Source: Nostoc paludosum FACHB-159
GTDB lineage: Bacteria > Cyanobacteriota > Cyanobacteriia > Cyanobacteriales > Nostocaceae
Reading direction: 5' to 3'
NCBI RefSeq assembly: GCF_014698835.1
Contig: NZ_JACJTU010000022.1
Coordinates: 1 to 64,000 of the forward strand
DNA: 64,000 nucleotides
A program made the position numbers and the translations under genes. The notes beneath the pieces were generated by a model, which made no database searches, was not told the origin of the DNA, and was given only the letters and a program-made list of their open reading frames with translations. Shown here piece by piece: positions 25,728 through 35,553 of the stretch (its first letter is position 1; each line of letters begins with the position of its first letter).

Positions 25728-27101
25728 TTAAAGTTTTACCAACTGTTGACTAAAATAAAGACGATATAATTCACACATAATACAAGCTTGATTGCCGTTG
25801 AGTTGCACTAAACCCATGCTTTCTAGTTTATAAGCAGCGATCGCATCTAATTCTACTTTCTCATTGCTGGCCATTACCTGTTGCATCGCAGACATTAATT
25901 CTGGTTCTTTTTGCAGCAAGTTTAACAGTTCTCGCAAATGCTGGGTGTAAATTCCCATCGGTGTCGATGCTGTTTCTAATAACATTTCTAGGGTCATTTT
26001 TTCCCCAGATAAATGATAGAGTGCAAGGCTTACCAAATAAGGATGTCCCCCAACCATTGCTTGTAGAGATTCTAAGCGTTTTATCCCTTGGGAATCTGCC
26101 GCCCACTCTAGCCCATAACGCAATGCTAAATCCTGCACTTGGTTGAGGGTAAATGGTGGCAGAGTAATTGTAATTCCCACATTAAAAGGCGATTGATTCA
26201 GCTTCAGGGGAACATAAATTTCTGTGGTGTGAACTACCACTATTCGGAGTTTTTGCCATGTCTGGTCTTGCTTTGCTTGTTCGTGCCAAAATCGCAGCAT
26301 TGGCAAAAAGTCTTGGGCAATATTTGGATGTTCAAAAACTCGCTGCACTTCATTTAAAGCTAAAATCACGGGATTTGATGCAATGTATTGTAATAGATAC
26401 CCTTCAAAATAAATTTTGCAGCTGACTTTGCTGCCCATATCTGTATCCCAAAAATCATCGAGACAGGGAAAGAGGTTTAACTGCCTGGTGACATAGATAC
26501 AAAACCAACGTAAAAATTTATCCAGAGAAGTAAAAACTTCTTCGTCAGCTTCTTGAAAGTCCAAATAGATAATTTGATAATCCTGCTCTTTAGCATAAGC
26601 AATCATCTGGTTGAGCAGCGAACTTTTTCCCGTTTTCTTGGGTGCTTTAATTCGGATTAAGCAACCAGGTTGTATCAATTCGCTACAAATAAGTTGTTCT
26701 AATGGAGGACGGTTGATGTATAAAGTAGAGCCTGCTGGCAAAGGGCCACTAGGAAATTCCATCTTGCCGCCTGAAAAGAAGTTTGGATCAAGCCTTGTGA
26801 ATCTAAATTTTTTGTTGAACTGTTGTTCTTGTGGTTGATTTTGCTGTTTACTAATCCCTTGCAAATATTTGCTCAACACTAGATGTAGATTCTTTTTTGT
26901 TATTCTCTCTCCAGTTGCTTCGGACAAGTCTTGCCACAACTGAGAGCCAATTTGCTTTATGTAGTTGCTACCATAACCTGTTCCCTCTGCCATCTCATCG
27001 TAAGTTTTACCCAACCACGACTGATACAGCACAAACCACTGAATGGAATCGAGAGGCCTGTTTTGTAGAATTCTTTCTACAGCGTCTAGCAATTCTTCCA
27101 C
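25728..27101 (-). CDS. AAA-like ATPase with vMAP-type HTH domain
   Basis: A 457-residue protein. Residues 1-80 form a helical domain (LNRPLDSIQW-like start, KTYDEMAEGTGYGSNYIKQ) of the helix-turn-helix type seen in cyanobacterial vWA-MoxR associated proteins. The rest is an AAA-like domain of the AAA_35 group: Walker A is APKKTGKSSLLNQ (about 152-164), then YQIIYLDFQEAD and the Walker B region VILALNEVQRVF. The start is a GTG. Such proteins are STAND-like ATPases that often sit next to peptidase or signalling partners; here no partner is adjacent. The function is unknown, but regulatory or defence roles are possible. Confidence 0.8.
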   Translation of the reverse strand: MEELLDAVERILQNRPLDSIQWFVLYQSWLGKTYDEMAEGTGYGSNYIKQIGSQLWQDLSEATGERITKKNLHLVLSKYLQGISKQQNQPQEQQFNKKFRFTRLDPNFFSGGKMEFPSGPLPAGSTLYINRPPLEQLICSELIQPGCLIRIKAPKKTGKSSLLNQMIAYAKEQDYQIIYLDFQEADEEVFTSLDKFLRWFCIYVTRQLNLFPCLDDFWDTDMGSKVSCKIYFEGYLLQYIASNPVILALNEVQRVFEHPNIAQDFLPMLRFWHEQAKQDQTWQKLRIVVVHTTEIYVPLKLNQSPFNVGITITLPPFTLNQVQDLALRYGLEWAADSQGIKRLESLQAMVGGHPYLVSLALYHLSGEKMTLEMLLETASTPMGIYTQHLRELLNLLQKEPELMSAMQQVMASNEKVELDAIAAYKLESMGLVQLNGNQACIMCELYRLYFSQQLVKL

Positions 27102-27655
27102 GGTTATTAAAAGTTAAACATTTAGTAAAATTACAGATTTCCTTTGGCTTAGTAATAATATACAACCGAAAAAATACTTGGATATAGAAAAATCTATGAG
27201 CTTGATTATGTTCTTTAAATCAACAGTATTAAAATGTTTATTTATGTATAATTATTGCTTAAGTATAAAATTGTGACTTGGGCGATCGCACTGTAATTAT
27301 TACGATAGCTTCATTGTTACCAGTGCCGTCACGAACTAAATAAGTATTTTAACTTAAAAAAGTATGTAAAATTTTGATTATGAATGCTTCTTTGCAGCAA
27401 AATATATGTATTACATAGTAAGTTATGTAAGCTAACGCGCCGGAAAATTTGAGTATTAGTCAGATGTCAACTTTGTTTGCTCAGGCTGCTGAGGTAGAAT
27501 TCGTTGCGCCAGCCTTTGAAAACAAAGACAAAGTTATGTTTAATGATTCTCATATAGGACTTACGCAAAAACTCAAGCAAAGGCCAGCTATAAAATTTCG
27601 TTGTGTCCGTGGAAGTGTCAAAATAGATATGTAAACTTTATTTACAAAATCACTT
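27102..27655. other. Intergenic, divergent AAA gene and DUF427
   Basis: About 550 bases, AT-rich. A 61-codon frame at 27449-27634 lacks a ribosome binding site and family resemblance and is not annotated as a gene. The region should contain both promoters. Confidence 0.4.
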
Positions 27656-27940
27656 ATGCCGAAAGCAATTTGGAATGGCGCAGTTTTAGCCGAAAGCAAT
27701 GATACCGTAGTTGTGGAAGGCAACCATTATTTTCCGGCTGACACAATTAACAAAGAGTACTTCAGTGAAAGTAACACGCATACGACTTGCCCTTGGAAAG
27801 GTGTCGCTAGCTACTACAGTATCGAAGTTGATGGGCAAGTCAATAAAGATGCTGCTTGGTACTATCCCAGCGCAAAGGAGAAAGCTAAAAATATTGAGGG
27901 CTACGTCGCTTTTTGGAAAGGTGTAAAAGTTGAGGCTTAA
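27656..27940 (+). CDS. DUF427 family protein
   Basis: A complete 94-residue DUF427 protein: MPKAIWNGAVLAESNDTVVVEGNHYFP, then the signature TTCPWKGVASYYSIEVDG and AAWYYPSAKEKAKNIEGYVAFWKGVKVE. The fold is a small beta-barrel, and the conserved Cys-Pro-Trp-Lys suggests a ligand site. The biochemical function of the family is not established. It is alone; a short stem (TGGAGGTT / AACCTCCA, 28014-28039) follows. Confidence 0.9.
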   Translation: MPKAIWNGAVLAESNDTVVVEGNHYFPADTINKEYFSESNTHTTCPWKGVASYYSIEVDGQVNKDAAWYYPSAKEKAKNIEGYVAFWKGVKVEA

Positions 27941-28013
27941 TAAAAGTTCTTGGAAGTATTTTATTTCCAGAGAATTGATTCAGTATTTACAGCAATCATC
28001 AAACTAAATTTTG

Positions 28014-28039
28014 TGGAGGTTGGCTTGTGTTAACCTCCA
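28014..28039 (+). terminator. Stem-loop after DUF427
   Basis: TGGAGGTT pairs with AACCTCCA around a 10-base loop. There is no T-run, so the terminator role is weak. Confidence 0.35.
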
Positions 28040-28230
28040 TAGTCTTAAATTATTTAGCGATCGCAGGCAGTTTTTCAAGCTTTCATACCACTCACTACAG
28101 AACAAGCAAATAAACGCTAACGATCTGACACGATGCTTTGTTGATTGATAAGTTTTGTTTAAGCTGTGGTCATGAAAGCATAAGCACTGTAGCATACAAA
28201 TAATGATCGTGTTCGCTAGACCAAAATACC

Positions 28231-28277
28231 AATTCGTAATTCGTAATTCGTAATTCGTAATTCGTAATTCGTAATTA
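28231..28277. repeat. AATTCGT heptamer tandem repeat
   Basis: Six to seven copies of AATTCGT in a row. Partial complements (AATTACGAATT) stand at 28412-28447 against the end of the CheA-like gene, so the two can pair around the hairpin at 28356-28385. Confidence 0.9.
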
Positions 28278-28355
28278 AGAAAGGTAGTGATGCTCTGGGT
28301 TTTGGAGTTTGAATGTGTTGGGGTATTTTAGATAATTAATAAAAGTTAAAACAAG

Positions 28356-28385
28356 GGGTGCGTTACGCCAAAGGCTAACGCACCC
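28356..28385. repeat. GGGTGCGTTA hairpin
   Basis: GGGTGCGTTA (28356-28365) and TAACGCACCC (28376-28385) form a 10-bp stem. It is a common dispersed hairpin in these genomes and may end transcription of the chemotaxis-like operon. Confidence 0.75.
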
Positions 28386-28445
28386 TACGAAAATCTACGA
28401 GAATCTCTTTCTTAATTACGAATTAAGAATTACGAATTACGAATT

Positions 28446-31427
28446 TCAATTAGACGCTGCCTTTTCTGCAACATTATGAATGATTTCTTCCAAGGTTTGG
28501 AGTAATTCTTGCTCGTTGTACGGTTTAGAAAAGTAGGCTCTAGCACCCAATTGCATAGCCAATTGTCGATGTTTATTACTGCTACGAGAAGTGAGCATCG
28601 CCACTGGAATATTTTTTGTACCAACCTCTGAATTTACCTTACCTAAAAATCCATAACCATCAAGACGAGGCATTTCAATATCACAAATGACTGCTTCAAC
28701 TTTCAATCCATTTTGGAGTTTTTCTAAAGCGTCTTGACCATCTTTAGCTTGTTCTACTTGATAGCCTCCTTTTTCCAGGGTTAAAGCTAAGAAGCGGCGA
28801 ACATTAATTGAGTCATCTACAATCAAAATTGTGCCTTTAAATTTGCTAGATACTGCTGATATTTTCTCTTCGTCAAATATCAAAAACGGTGTCTTTAATC
28901 TTGCTGACGGTAATTGAGTACCTCTAGGAGTCCGTTGATTACTAGCAATCCAATACAGCAATTCATTGATATTAACTAATGGTACTACTCGACCATCTCC
29001 AAGAATTGTACAGTTGGTAAAGCCTTGAGGTAGAGGTATATTTCCTTCAATTTGGCGGATAGCAACTTCTTGTTCGCCCCAACAACGGTCTATTTGTATC
29101 GCTACTGTTTGATTATTACCTTTAACTACTAACACGCTGTTAACATTAATTGCTGCTGGAGTTTCTAATTCCGCGCTATCATAACGCAGGCAATTAAATT
29201 GTAAGTAGTGACTCAAGCGGATTAATGGCAACATAGTTCCTTGCCAATTCAATACTTCGCTACCCGCCATTTGAAAGACTCGCTCGTTTTGGAGTAGCGA
29301 TATTTCGGAAATAACATCTGTGGGAAATGCCAATAGCATTTTGTTAATTTCTACTAGCAATACTCGTCCTACAGAAAGTGTAAATGGCACTGAGAGGGTG
29401 AAGGTTGTACCAACTCCCGGTTCGGTATCAACTTTAATATCTCCTCGAACCAATTTAAGATTGTTGCGAACCACATCCATACCAACACCACGACCAGATA
29501 GTGTTGTTACTTGGTCGGAAGTGCTAAAACCTGGTTCAAAAATTAGTGATAGCAGTTCTTCATCACTAGCATTAGTGATAAGAGAACCATCTAACCCCAT
29601 AGCTAAGGCGCGGGTGCGAATTTTCTCTAGAGAAATGCCCCAACCATCATCGCGTATACTAATATGTGTGCGATTGCTATGGTGAGTTGCTTTAATTTCA
29701 ATTAATCCTTGTTCTGGTTTACCAAGGAGGCGACGAGTTGCAGCATCTTCGATACCATGATCGAAGGCGTTCCTTAATAGGTGCATTAAAGGCTCGTTCA
29801 ATGCTTCTAAAATGCTGCGTTCAATTAAAGTATTACCGCCTTCAATTTTCAGGTGTACGCTCTTTCCATACTCTACATTTAAGTCGCGCAAAGCTCTCGG
29901 AAAACGGTCAACTAAATCGGACAGCGGCCGCATTCGGATATGATTAAGTTTTGTTTGTAATTGTTTTGATGTTTTGTTAATTTTGCGAGCAATTTGGTCT
30001 GTATCATCAACACTTAATTGCACGTCGGTTGTGACTTCTTGCAGCTGAACAATGGTTTCCATAACTTCCTGCGATCGCAGGCTTAAATCGTTATAGCGAT
30101 CCATCCCTAAACTGTCTGCGTCTGGTGTATGGTTGCCATTTTCAACTGGTAATTGCCCACCAGCAGCCACGGCAAATTGAGTTGAAACTTTCGCGTAAGC
30201 TGTACGTAGTTCTTGATTTTCTCTATCGAGAACTTGCACTCGCTGGTTGAGATTCCGGACGAGTTTGCGTAATCTTTCTAGTTGGGCATTTAAACCATTG
30301 CGTTGAACAATCAGTTCCCCAAATAAATCATTAATGTGTTCTAGTTGTTTGCTGGGAACTCGAACGGTATTGTCTTGAATTTCTCGTTCTTTACCAACAG
30401 TTAATTTGCCATCTGGAGCATGACTTTCTCTAGCAAATATTGTATTTTGCTCTGTAATATTTACAGCATTGACATCATCGGTAAATTCTGCATCTAAAAA
30501 TGTAAAATTGGCAGCAACTGTTTCATCTTTATTTGCATTTTCTGTAGATGGGGATACGATTTCAGTTTCGAGAATATCTGAGTCAGTTGCATCTGTAGCA
30601 ATCAATTGTGGTATTACTTCTGTTTTTAATATTGGCTGGGATTGGGTAGAATTACTAAATTGAATTTCTGTAGGTAAATTATCTAATTGATTTGTTAGTA
30701 CCAAAGCTTGCGATCGCCGCCATGCTTGCAATGCTAACTGAGCAATTTCATAAATACGATGGCTGCTTGCAGTAGCTAATTGCTGGCTTACTGACTCACA
30801 AAGTTTGCTAAAAGCTGGCAGTTGCAGCATTTCCCCCAAGCCGCCTAATTCCCCTGCCATCACGGCAAATACTTCTTGTAAATTAGACTGCTCGCTATTT
30901 GCCAACGCAGATTCTAAGCGCTGCAAACATTCCTCTACTTCTGTTTCAAATAGCAAAGGAATAACATCTTGCCCATCTTCTGGAGATAACATGGTTGTTG
31001 CATCTTCAGGGCTGGGGTCACCCAAGCGTTCGTGCAACTCATCAAAAATTGGGTAACAAAAAGTTGCCAACCATTGTTTTTCAACAAGATTTCCCTGTGC
31101 CAGCAAGTCAACAATTTGACGCAACCAATCAACACCAGAAAGCAATAAACTTTGTAACTGAGTATCAATTTCTAAAGAATTTTTGCGAGTTTTTAAAACT
31201 TTAAAAGAATCTTCTAAACGATGAGATAAATCACTGAGGGATTTAAATCCCATCATCGCTGCCCCGCCTTTAATAGAATGAGCAGCCCTGAGTGCAGCAT
31301 TAATTTTATCTAAATCAATGCGGTTACTAGTATCGATTTCCAGCAATACCCCTTCTAAGGTATTCAAATAATCAGTTGCTTCTTCCAGAAACTGCATCTG
31401 GATTTCTAATTCTTTGTCATTTAGCAT
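28446..31427 (-). CDS. Hybrid CheA-type histidine kinase (HmpE/PilL-like)
   Basis: A 993-residue kinase. The N-terminal Hpt domain has the phospho-histidine in AAHSIKGGAAMMGF (about residue 51). After a low-complexity middle come the dimerisation region (RVPSKQLEHINDLFGELI), the ATPase domain (HLLRNAFDHGIED, IRDDGWGIS, GRGVGMDVVRNNL), a CheW-like domain, and a C-terminal receiver with its aspartate in VICDIEMPRLDG. No separate CheB/CheY-binding P2 domain is obvious. It receives the signal from the MCP and passes phosphate to its own receiver and to the CheY/PatA proteins. It is the last gene of the operon 36597-28446, whose order equals the hormogonium hmpA-E locus; no hmpF-like gene follows. 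Confidence 0.92.
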   Translation of the reverse strand: MLNDKELEIQMQFLEEATDYLNTLEGVLLEIDTSNRIDLDKINAALRAAHSIKGGAAMMGFKSLSDLSHRLEDSFKVLKTRKNSLEIDTQLQSLLLSGVDWLRQIVDLLAQGNLVEKQWLATFCYPIFDELHERLGDPSPEDATTMLSPEDGQDVIPLLFETEVEECLQRLESALANSEQSNLQEVFAVMAGELGGLGEMLQLPAFSKLCESVSQQLATASSHRIYEIAQLALQAWRRSQALVLTNQLDNLPTEIQFSNSTQSQPILKTEVIPQLIATDATDSDILETEIVSPSTENANKDETVAANFTFLDAEFTDDVNAVNITEQNTIFARESHAPDGKLTVGKEREIQDNTVRVPSKQLEHINDLFGELIVQRNGLNAQLERLRKLVRNLNQRVQVLDRENQELRTAYAKVSTQFAVAAGGQLPVENGNHTPDADSLGMDRYNDLSLRSQEVMETIVQLQEVTTDVQLSVDDTDQIARKINKTSKQLQTKLNHIRMRPLSDLVDRFPRALRDLNVEYGKSVHLKIEGGNTLIERSILEALNEPLMHLLRNAFDHGIEDAATRRLLGKPEQGLIEIKATHHSNRTHISIRDDGWGISLEKIRTRALAMGLDGSLITNASDEELLSLIFEPGFSTSDQVTTLSGRGVGMDVVRNNLKLVRGDIKVDTEPGVGTTFTLSVPFTLSVGRVLLVEINKMLLAFPTDVISEISLLQNERVFQMAGSEVLNWQGTMLPLIRLSHYLQFNCLRYDSAELETPAAINVNSVLVVKGNNQTVAIQIDRCWGEQEVAIRQIEGNIPLPQGFTNCTILGDGRVVPLVNINELLYWIASNQRTPRGTQLPSARLKTPFLIFDEEKISAVSSKFKGTILIVDDSINVRRFLALTLEKGGYQVEQAKDGQDALEKLQNGLKVEAVICDIEMPRLDGYGFLGKVNSEVGTKNIPVAMLTSRSSNKHRQLAMQLGARAYFSKPYNEQELLQTLEEIIHNVAEKAASN

Positions 31428-31692
31428 TATTTTTGTCCTTAGTCATTGGTCATTGGTTATTAGTCATTAGTTATTAGTCATTAGTCATTCGTTATTGTTA
31501 ATTACAAGGATTTTAAAGTAAATGAACCACATTATTGTTATCTCACGCATTCGCTTTTAGGCGTTCCCGTAGGGTAGGCGCAAAGGCAAGGCAGCGCGGT
31601 CTTGGGGGTTTCTCCCATGAGCGACTGCCGCGCAAAGGAAGAAGGGAAGAAATAAGATTGTGGACAAATGACCAATGACTAATGACTAATAC
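31428..31692. repeat. TAGTCAT heptamers and GC-rich repeat between CheA and MCP genes
   Basis: TTAGTCA-type heptamers occupy 31440-31495. A GC-rich block at 31555-31630 (GGCGTTCCCGTAGGGTAGGCGC) is a dispersed repeat. Complementary ATGACTAATGAC words stand at 31670-31690, so the gap can fold into one large stem inside the operon. Confidence 0.8.
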
Positions 31693-34521
31693 TTAACTAA
31701 CTTTGAAAGTTCCGACAGTCTGTTGCAATTGCTGGGAAATCTCCACAGTTTCTTGCAGAGATTGGGAAATTTGCACAGAAGAATCGCTGGTACGTTGTGA
31801 TATGGCAGCGATGTCTTTCATCAATTGGCTGACGCTTTGCGATGTTTCTACTTGAGATGCAGTTGCAGTGGAAATTGACTGCACTAAAAAGTCAATTTGA
31901 CGCGATACATCTAAAATCTGACTTAGACTTTCCTTGGCCTCCTCTACAATTCGAGTACCTTCCGCCACTTGGGTAGTGCCGATTTCCATCGCCTGCACTA
32001 CTTCGCTAGTTTCTCGTTGAATATTCTCCACAATTTCTTCAATTTCCTGGGTTGCAGCAGCACTCCGAATCGCTAGTTCCCCGACTTCTTCTGCAACTAC
32101 AGCAAAACCCTGACCTTCTTCACCCGCGCGGGCTGCTTCAATACCGGCATTAATGGCAAGCAAGTTAGTTTGGATGGCGATTTGATTAATTAACGAAACC
32201 ACGCGAGAAATTTGTTGTGAAGATTCGCCAAGACGCTTAACTTTTTTGGCAGTTTCCCCAACTGTTTCTCGCATAGATAAAATGTTTTGTACTGTCAAAT
32301 CCATCGCGTGCCCACTCTGAGTAGCGTTGTGAGCAGCATGATTGGCAACAAAAGCTGCTTTTTCGGCACTTTCGGCTACAGCTTGCATAGATTGGGTCAT
32401 TTGGTCAACAGCATCGAGAGTGCGGTTGATTTGAGCAGCTTGGGTGAGTGCTTCTTCTGCTAATTGGCGGATGGCTCCTTCATTAGAGCCAATGGCAGTA
32501 TTTACTTGAGTAGCCGCTTGTTTGACTTGGGTAACAATATCACGCAGACTTTCCACAATGGAGTTGAAAAAGTCGGCAACAGTACCTATTTCTCCGGCAG
32601 TCACGTCTGCACGCACTGTCAAGTCGCCTGTGGCTGCACCTTCGATGTCATCAAGTAGTTCTAAAAGTTGTTGTTGCAGTGCTTCTTTTTCTTGCCTTTC
32701 TTCATCAGAACCTTTGACTGCAACATTTTTAGCTTGTTCTATTTCCTCTAGTAACTTCGCTTCTTCTAATGCATAACCGATTTGAGTTGCTATGTGTTGA
32801 AACAAGTTAATTTCTGGCTGTTGCCAAACACGAGAAGTTTGACAATTATGAGCAATTAATAAGCCGCAAATTTGTTCTTGGATAACAATAGGTGTAATCA
32901 GATAACCTTTGACGGCAAATTTGTCTAATAGTTGAATGTAACTATCGGCATTTTTCAAATTTTGGTCTAGATAAATGTTGGCAACTGCTTGCACTCGGTT
33001 ATCTTGATAATTTTCTATATGGTGTTCCCAAAAATAGCGATCGTCGATTCGCACTCCCATCGCTTCTGGCCAATTGCCACTTAATGATTCAGCAACAACG
33101 ACACCATCTTTAGTCTCTTGATTCAAACGATAAACAATTACCCGGTCTGTTTTAATCCCTCGATGAACTTCTTTAACTGCTGCTTGATAGATATCTTCTG
33201 TTTTGAGAGTTCTGCGAATTTTTAGGGTAATATCTGCTAGTAATTTCGTCCCTTCAACATCTAGTTCTTGTTCCTTGGACAAGACCTCTAATTGTTCGGC
33301 CATCTGGTTAATGTTTGCACTCAATACCCCTAATTCATCTTCTCTTCCAGTGTCCAAACGGGTATTTAATTTACCTTGATTGAGCTTTGTTAATGCCGCA
33401 GTTGCATTGAGAATTGGCTGTGCAGCTAGTTTCGCTAACCAAGATGCGATCGCTGCGACAATCAAAGCTGTCAGTCCAGTGCCGATGGCTATAATCCACA
33501 ACAATTGTCGTTGCGGTTCAAATACAATTGCCGTGTCTGTAGATAACAATACCTGCCAATTTAAATCTGGCAAGCCATCTAACTTAGTCGATGGAACGTA
33601 ACTAACTAATTGTTGTTTTTTATAATTTTTGGGAACTTCAATAAAACTATCTACTTTTTTTGCTGTTAGCAGTTTAGCTAAACTCCGATATTCTGCCTTT
33701 GCTTGTTTACCCAAGAATTGTTGTTGCGGACTTAAAAAAATTGTTCCCGCAGCATCAAGTAAATGATATTTTTGTCCATTTGCTGCGTAGTTTTTGATGA
33801 CTTCATCTAAAGATTTACCGGGTATCCGCGCTCTAACTATGCCAATTGTTTGACCCGTATATGTATTTTTAATTGGTGCTGCTATGTAAATACTTACTAC
33901 ACCAGTACTTGTTACTGCCTCTGGATTACTAATAACAGGAGCATCTTTTTGTAGAACCTCTTGAAAATAGCTCTCGTCTTTTTGGTTTTCCAGAACTTCG
34001 CCTGTAGATTGAACAATTAAGTTACCCAGGCGATCGAAAATGGCGACACTATCATAAGCTTTGTAAGCTTCAACAACACGATTTAATACTGCTTGCTTTT
34101 GTTCGCTACTTGTGCTGTTGCTAAGTTGAGAATTTGTCAAAAATGGCAAACTAGATATTACTTGGATATCTCCATAACGTCCCAACATGAAACGGTTGAT
34201 TTTATCGCTTAAACCAGTGGCTTGAGCTTGTTGAGACTGGGTGATTTGCTTAGTAATGGATTTGTTGGCAAAGCCAAAAGCGATCGCACCTATGGCCAAT
34301 ACTGGTAGCGTACCAATGGCGATCGCTAAAATTGTCGCTTTCTTAACTAAATTCAGCCTTGTAAAATAGCCAAAAGCTTGATTTCCAGAAGAATTTCTAC
34401 CAGTTTCAGCAGTCACCTTACTTGGCAGCATTACTACACTTCCAGTTACTTTTTGAGATGAAATTAGCGATGCTCGATTTTGAGGACTTCTACCATTGTT
34501 TGTGCCAGTTTTATTAAACAT
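31693..34521 (-). CDS. Methyl-accepting chemotaxis protein with GAF domain
   Basis: A 942-residue membrane receptor. A first transmembrane helix at about 65-88 (ILAIAIGTLPVLAIGAIAFGF), a periplasmic sensor domain, a second helix at about 340-362, HAMP, a phytochrome-type GAF domain (about 455-600) and a signalling domain with IQTNLLAINAGIEAARAGEE (hairpin tip) follow in order. In bilin-binding GAF domains a Cys-His pair stands where this protein has Ser-Tyr (KNADSYIQLLDKF), so a covalent chromophore is unlikely. It is paired with CheW at 34623-35120. The ligand is unknown. Confidence 0.92.
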   Translation of the reverse strand: MFNKTGTNNGRSPQNRASLISSQKVTGSVVMLPSKVTAETGRNSSGNQAFGYFTRLNLVKKATILAIAIGTLPVLAIGAIAFGFANKSITKQITQSQQAQATGLSDKINRFMLGRYGDIQVISSLPFLTNSQLSNSTSSEQKQAVLNRVVEAYKAYDSVAIFDRLGNLIVQSTGEVLENQKDESYFQEVLQKDAPVISNPEAVTSTGVVSIYIAAPIKNTYTGQTIGIVRARIPGKSLDEVIKNYAANGQKYHLLDAAGTIFLSPQQQFLGKQAKAEYRSLAKLLTAKKVDSFIEVPKNYKKQQLVSYVPSTKLDGLPDLNWQVLLSTDTAIVFEPQRQLLWIIAIGTGLTALIVAAIASWLAKLAAQPILNATAALTKLNQGKLNTRLDTGREDELGVLSANINQMAEQLEVLSKEQELDVEGTKLLADITLKIRRTLKTEDIYQAAVKEVHRGIKTDRVIVYRLNQETKDGVVVAESLSGNWPEAMGVRIDDRYFWEHHIENYQDNRVQAVANIYLDQNLKNADSYIQLLDKFAVKGYLITPIVIQEQICGLLIAHNCQTSRVWQQPEINLFQHIATQIGYALEEAKLLEEIEQAKNVAVKGSDEERQEKEALQQQLLELLDDIEGAATGDLTVRADVTAGEIGTVADFFNSIVESLRDIVTQVKQAATQVNTAIGSNEGAIRQLAEEALTQAAQINRTLDAVDQMTQSMQAVAESAEKAAFVANHAAHNATQSGHAMDLTVQNILSMRETVGETAKKVKRLGESSQQISRVVSLINQIAIQTNLLAINAGIEAARAGEEGQGFAVVAEEVGELAIRSAAATQEIEEIVENIQRETSEVVQAMEIGTTQVAEGTRIVEEAKESLSQILDVSRQIDFLVQSISTATASQVETSQSVSQLMKDIAAISQRTSDSSVQISQSLQETVEISQQLQQTVGTFKVS

Positions 34522-34573
34522 AAGATTATTCCTTCAATATGTGAATAAGTAAACTAAAAATCATTTTTTATAA

Positions 34574-34620
34574 AGAATTCTAACTCCTGACTCCTGAATT
34601 CTGAATTCTGAATTCTTTTT
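34574..34620. repeat. TGAATTC heptamer tract
   Basis: CTGAATT units occur in the 100-base gap between the MCP and CheW genes, with ACTCCTG words before them. Confidence 0.8.
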
Positions 34621-34622
34621 AC

Positions 34623-35120
34623 TTAATCACTGCGGAGAATAGAGGACTGCACAATAGCTTGAGAATCTAACACTAGTAATATTTCTTTTTCTTGCACTAC
34701 ACACCCACATAAATAAGGAACTAAACTCGATGCTACTTGTCCTATGGGAGAATGGATTTCATCGGCAACAAACCTAATAGTACCTTTGATTTCTTGTACA
34801 ACTAAACCTAACAAAAGTGATTCTACTCGGATAACGATCGCACTATACTGCCGCACCCGATAATCCAGAGACTCTAAATTCAGCATTCTTGGCAAATCAA
34901 CTACCCAAATTATCCGACTGCGCCAATTCATTAATCCTAATATGCAAGGAGGCATATTAGGCATGGAAGTAACAGAATCAACAGGCACAAGAATTGCTTC
35001 TTGAGTATGTTTCATTGATAAAACGGCACCAGTCTGTTGATTTAACTGAAATTTTAAATAACCGTCTGCTAAATTTTTTTCGGCTGGTTTTGGGGAAAGT
35101 GTAATGTTTGTACTAGTCAT
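34623..35120 (-). CDS. CheW-like adaptor protein
   Basis: A 165-residue CheW-domain protein (YLKFQLN, AILVPVDSVTSMPNMPPCILGLMNWRSRIIWVVDLPRML) that couples the receptor to the CheA-type kinase. The glycine-rich NWRS/RGxIxPVxDL region of the family is present in altered form (GLMNWRSRIIWVVDL). It starts 4 bases after the CheY stop and so is translationally linked. The length is normal. Confidence 0.9.
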   Translation of the reverse strand: MTSTNITLSPKPAEKNLADGYLKFQLNQQTGAVLSMKHTQEAILVPVDSVTSMPNMPPCILGLMNWRSRIIWVVDLPRMLNLESLDYRVRQYSAIVIRVESLLLGLVVQEIKGTIRFVADEIHSPIGQVASSLVPYLCGCVVQEKEILLVLDSQAIVQSSILRSD

Positions 35121-35124
35121 TGAT

Positions 35125-35502
35125 TCAAATTACCACTGATTTAATAGTGCGTAAGAGATGTTCGCGGGTGTAAGGTTTAGTTATATAAGCATCTGCACCT
35201 TGTCTCATCGCCCACAAACGGTCAATTTCTTGATTTTTAGAACTACAAATTATAATCGGCACTTTTGCAGTAATTGGATTTCTTCTGAGGGAACGGCACA
35301 ACTCAAATCCACTCATTTCTGGCATCACAACATCAGTAACAATTACATCTAGTTTTTCTAACACAGCTTTTTCTAAAGCTTCTTTTGCACCAGTAGTTTT
35401 AATTACGTTGTAACCACTTTCTTTAAGATAATGGCTCATTAATTCCAATTCACTGGGAGAATCTTCTACAATTAGAATTGTGCCAAGTAAAGTCAGGCTC
35501 AC
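35125..35502 (-). CDS. CheY-like response regulator
   Basis: A 125-residue stand-alone receiver domain. The acidic pair is in ILIVEDSPSE, the phospho-acceptor in VIVTDVVMPEMSG, and the switch lysine in YITKPYTREH. The GTG start at 35502 follows TTTTAGGAGATTTATA, a good ribosome binding site. It lies second in the operon, where the hmp locus has HmpB. It probably controls the pilus motor protein directly or acts as a phosphate sink. Confidence 0.92.
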   Translation of the reverse strand: MSLTLLGTILIVEDSPSELELMSHYLKESGYNVIKTTGAKEALEKAVLEKLDVIVTDVVMPEMSGFELCRSLRRNPITAKVPIIICSSKNQEIDRLWAMRQGADAYITKPYTREHLLRTIKSVVI

Positions 35503-35553
35503 TATAAATCTCCTAAAAGTAAATTAACATGAGTCAGAATTCAGAATTCTCAA

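Noticed and set aside
27449..27634. 61-codon plus-strand frame upstream of DUF427
   Set aside because: No ribosome binding site, no family resemblance; it lies in what should be the promoter region.
28231..28277. Short regular repeats that could suggest a CRISPR array
   Set aside because: The units are seven bases long without spacers; this is a tandem heptamer tract. No array with 25-40 base repeats and unique spacers is seen anywhere in the window.
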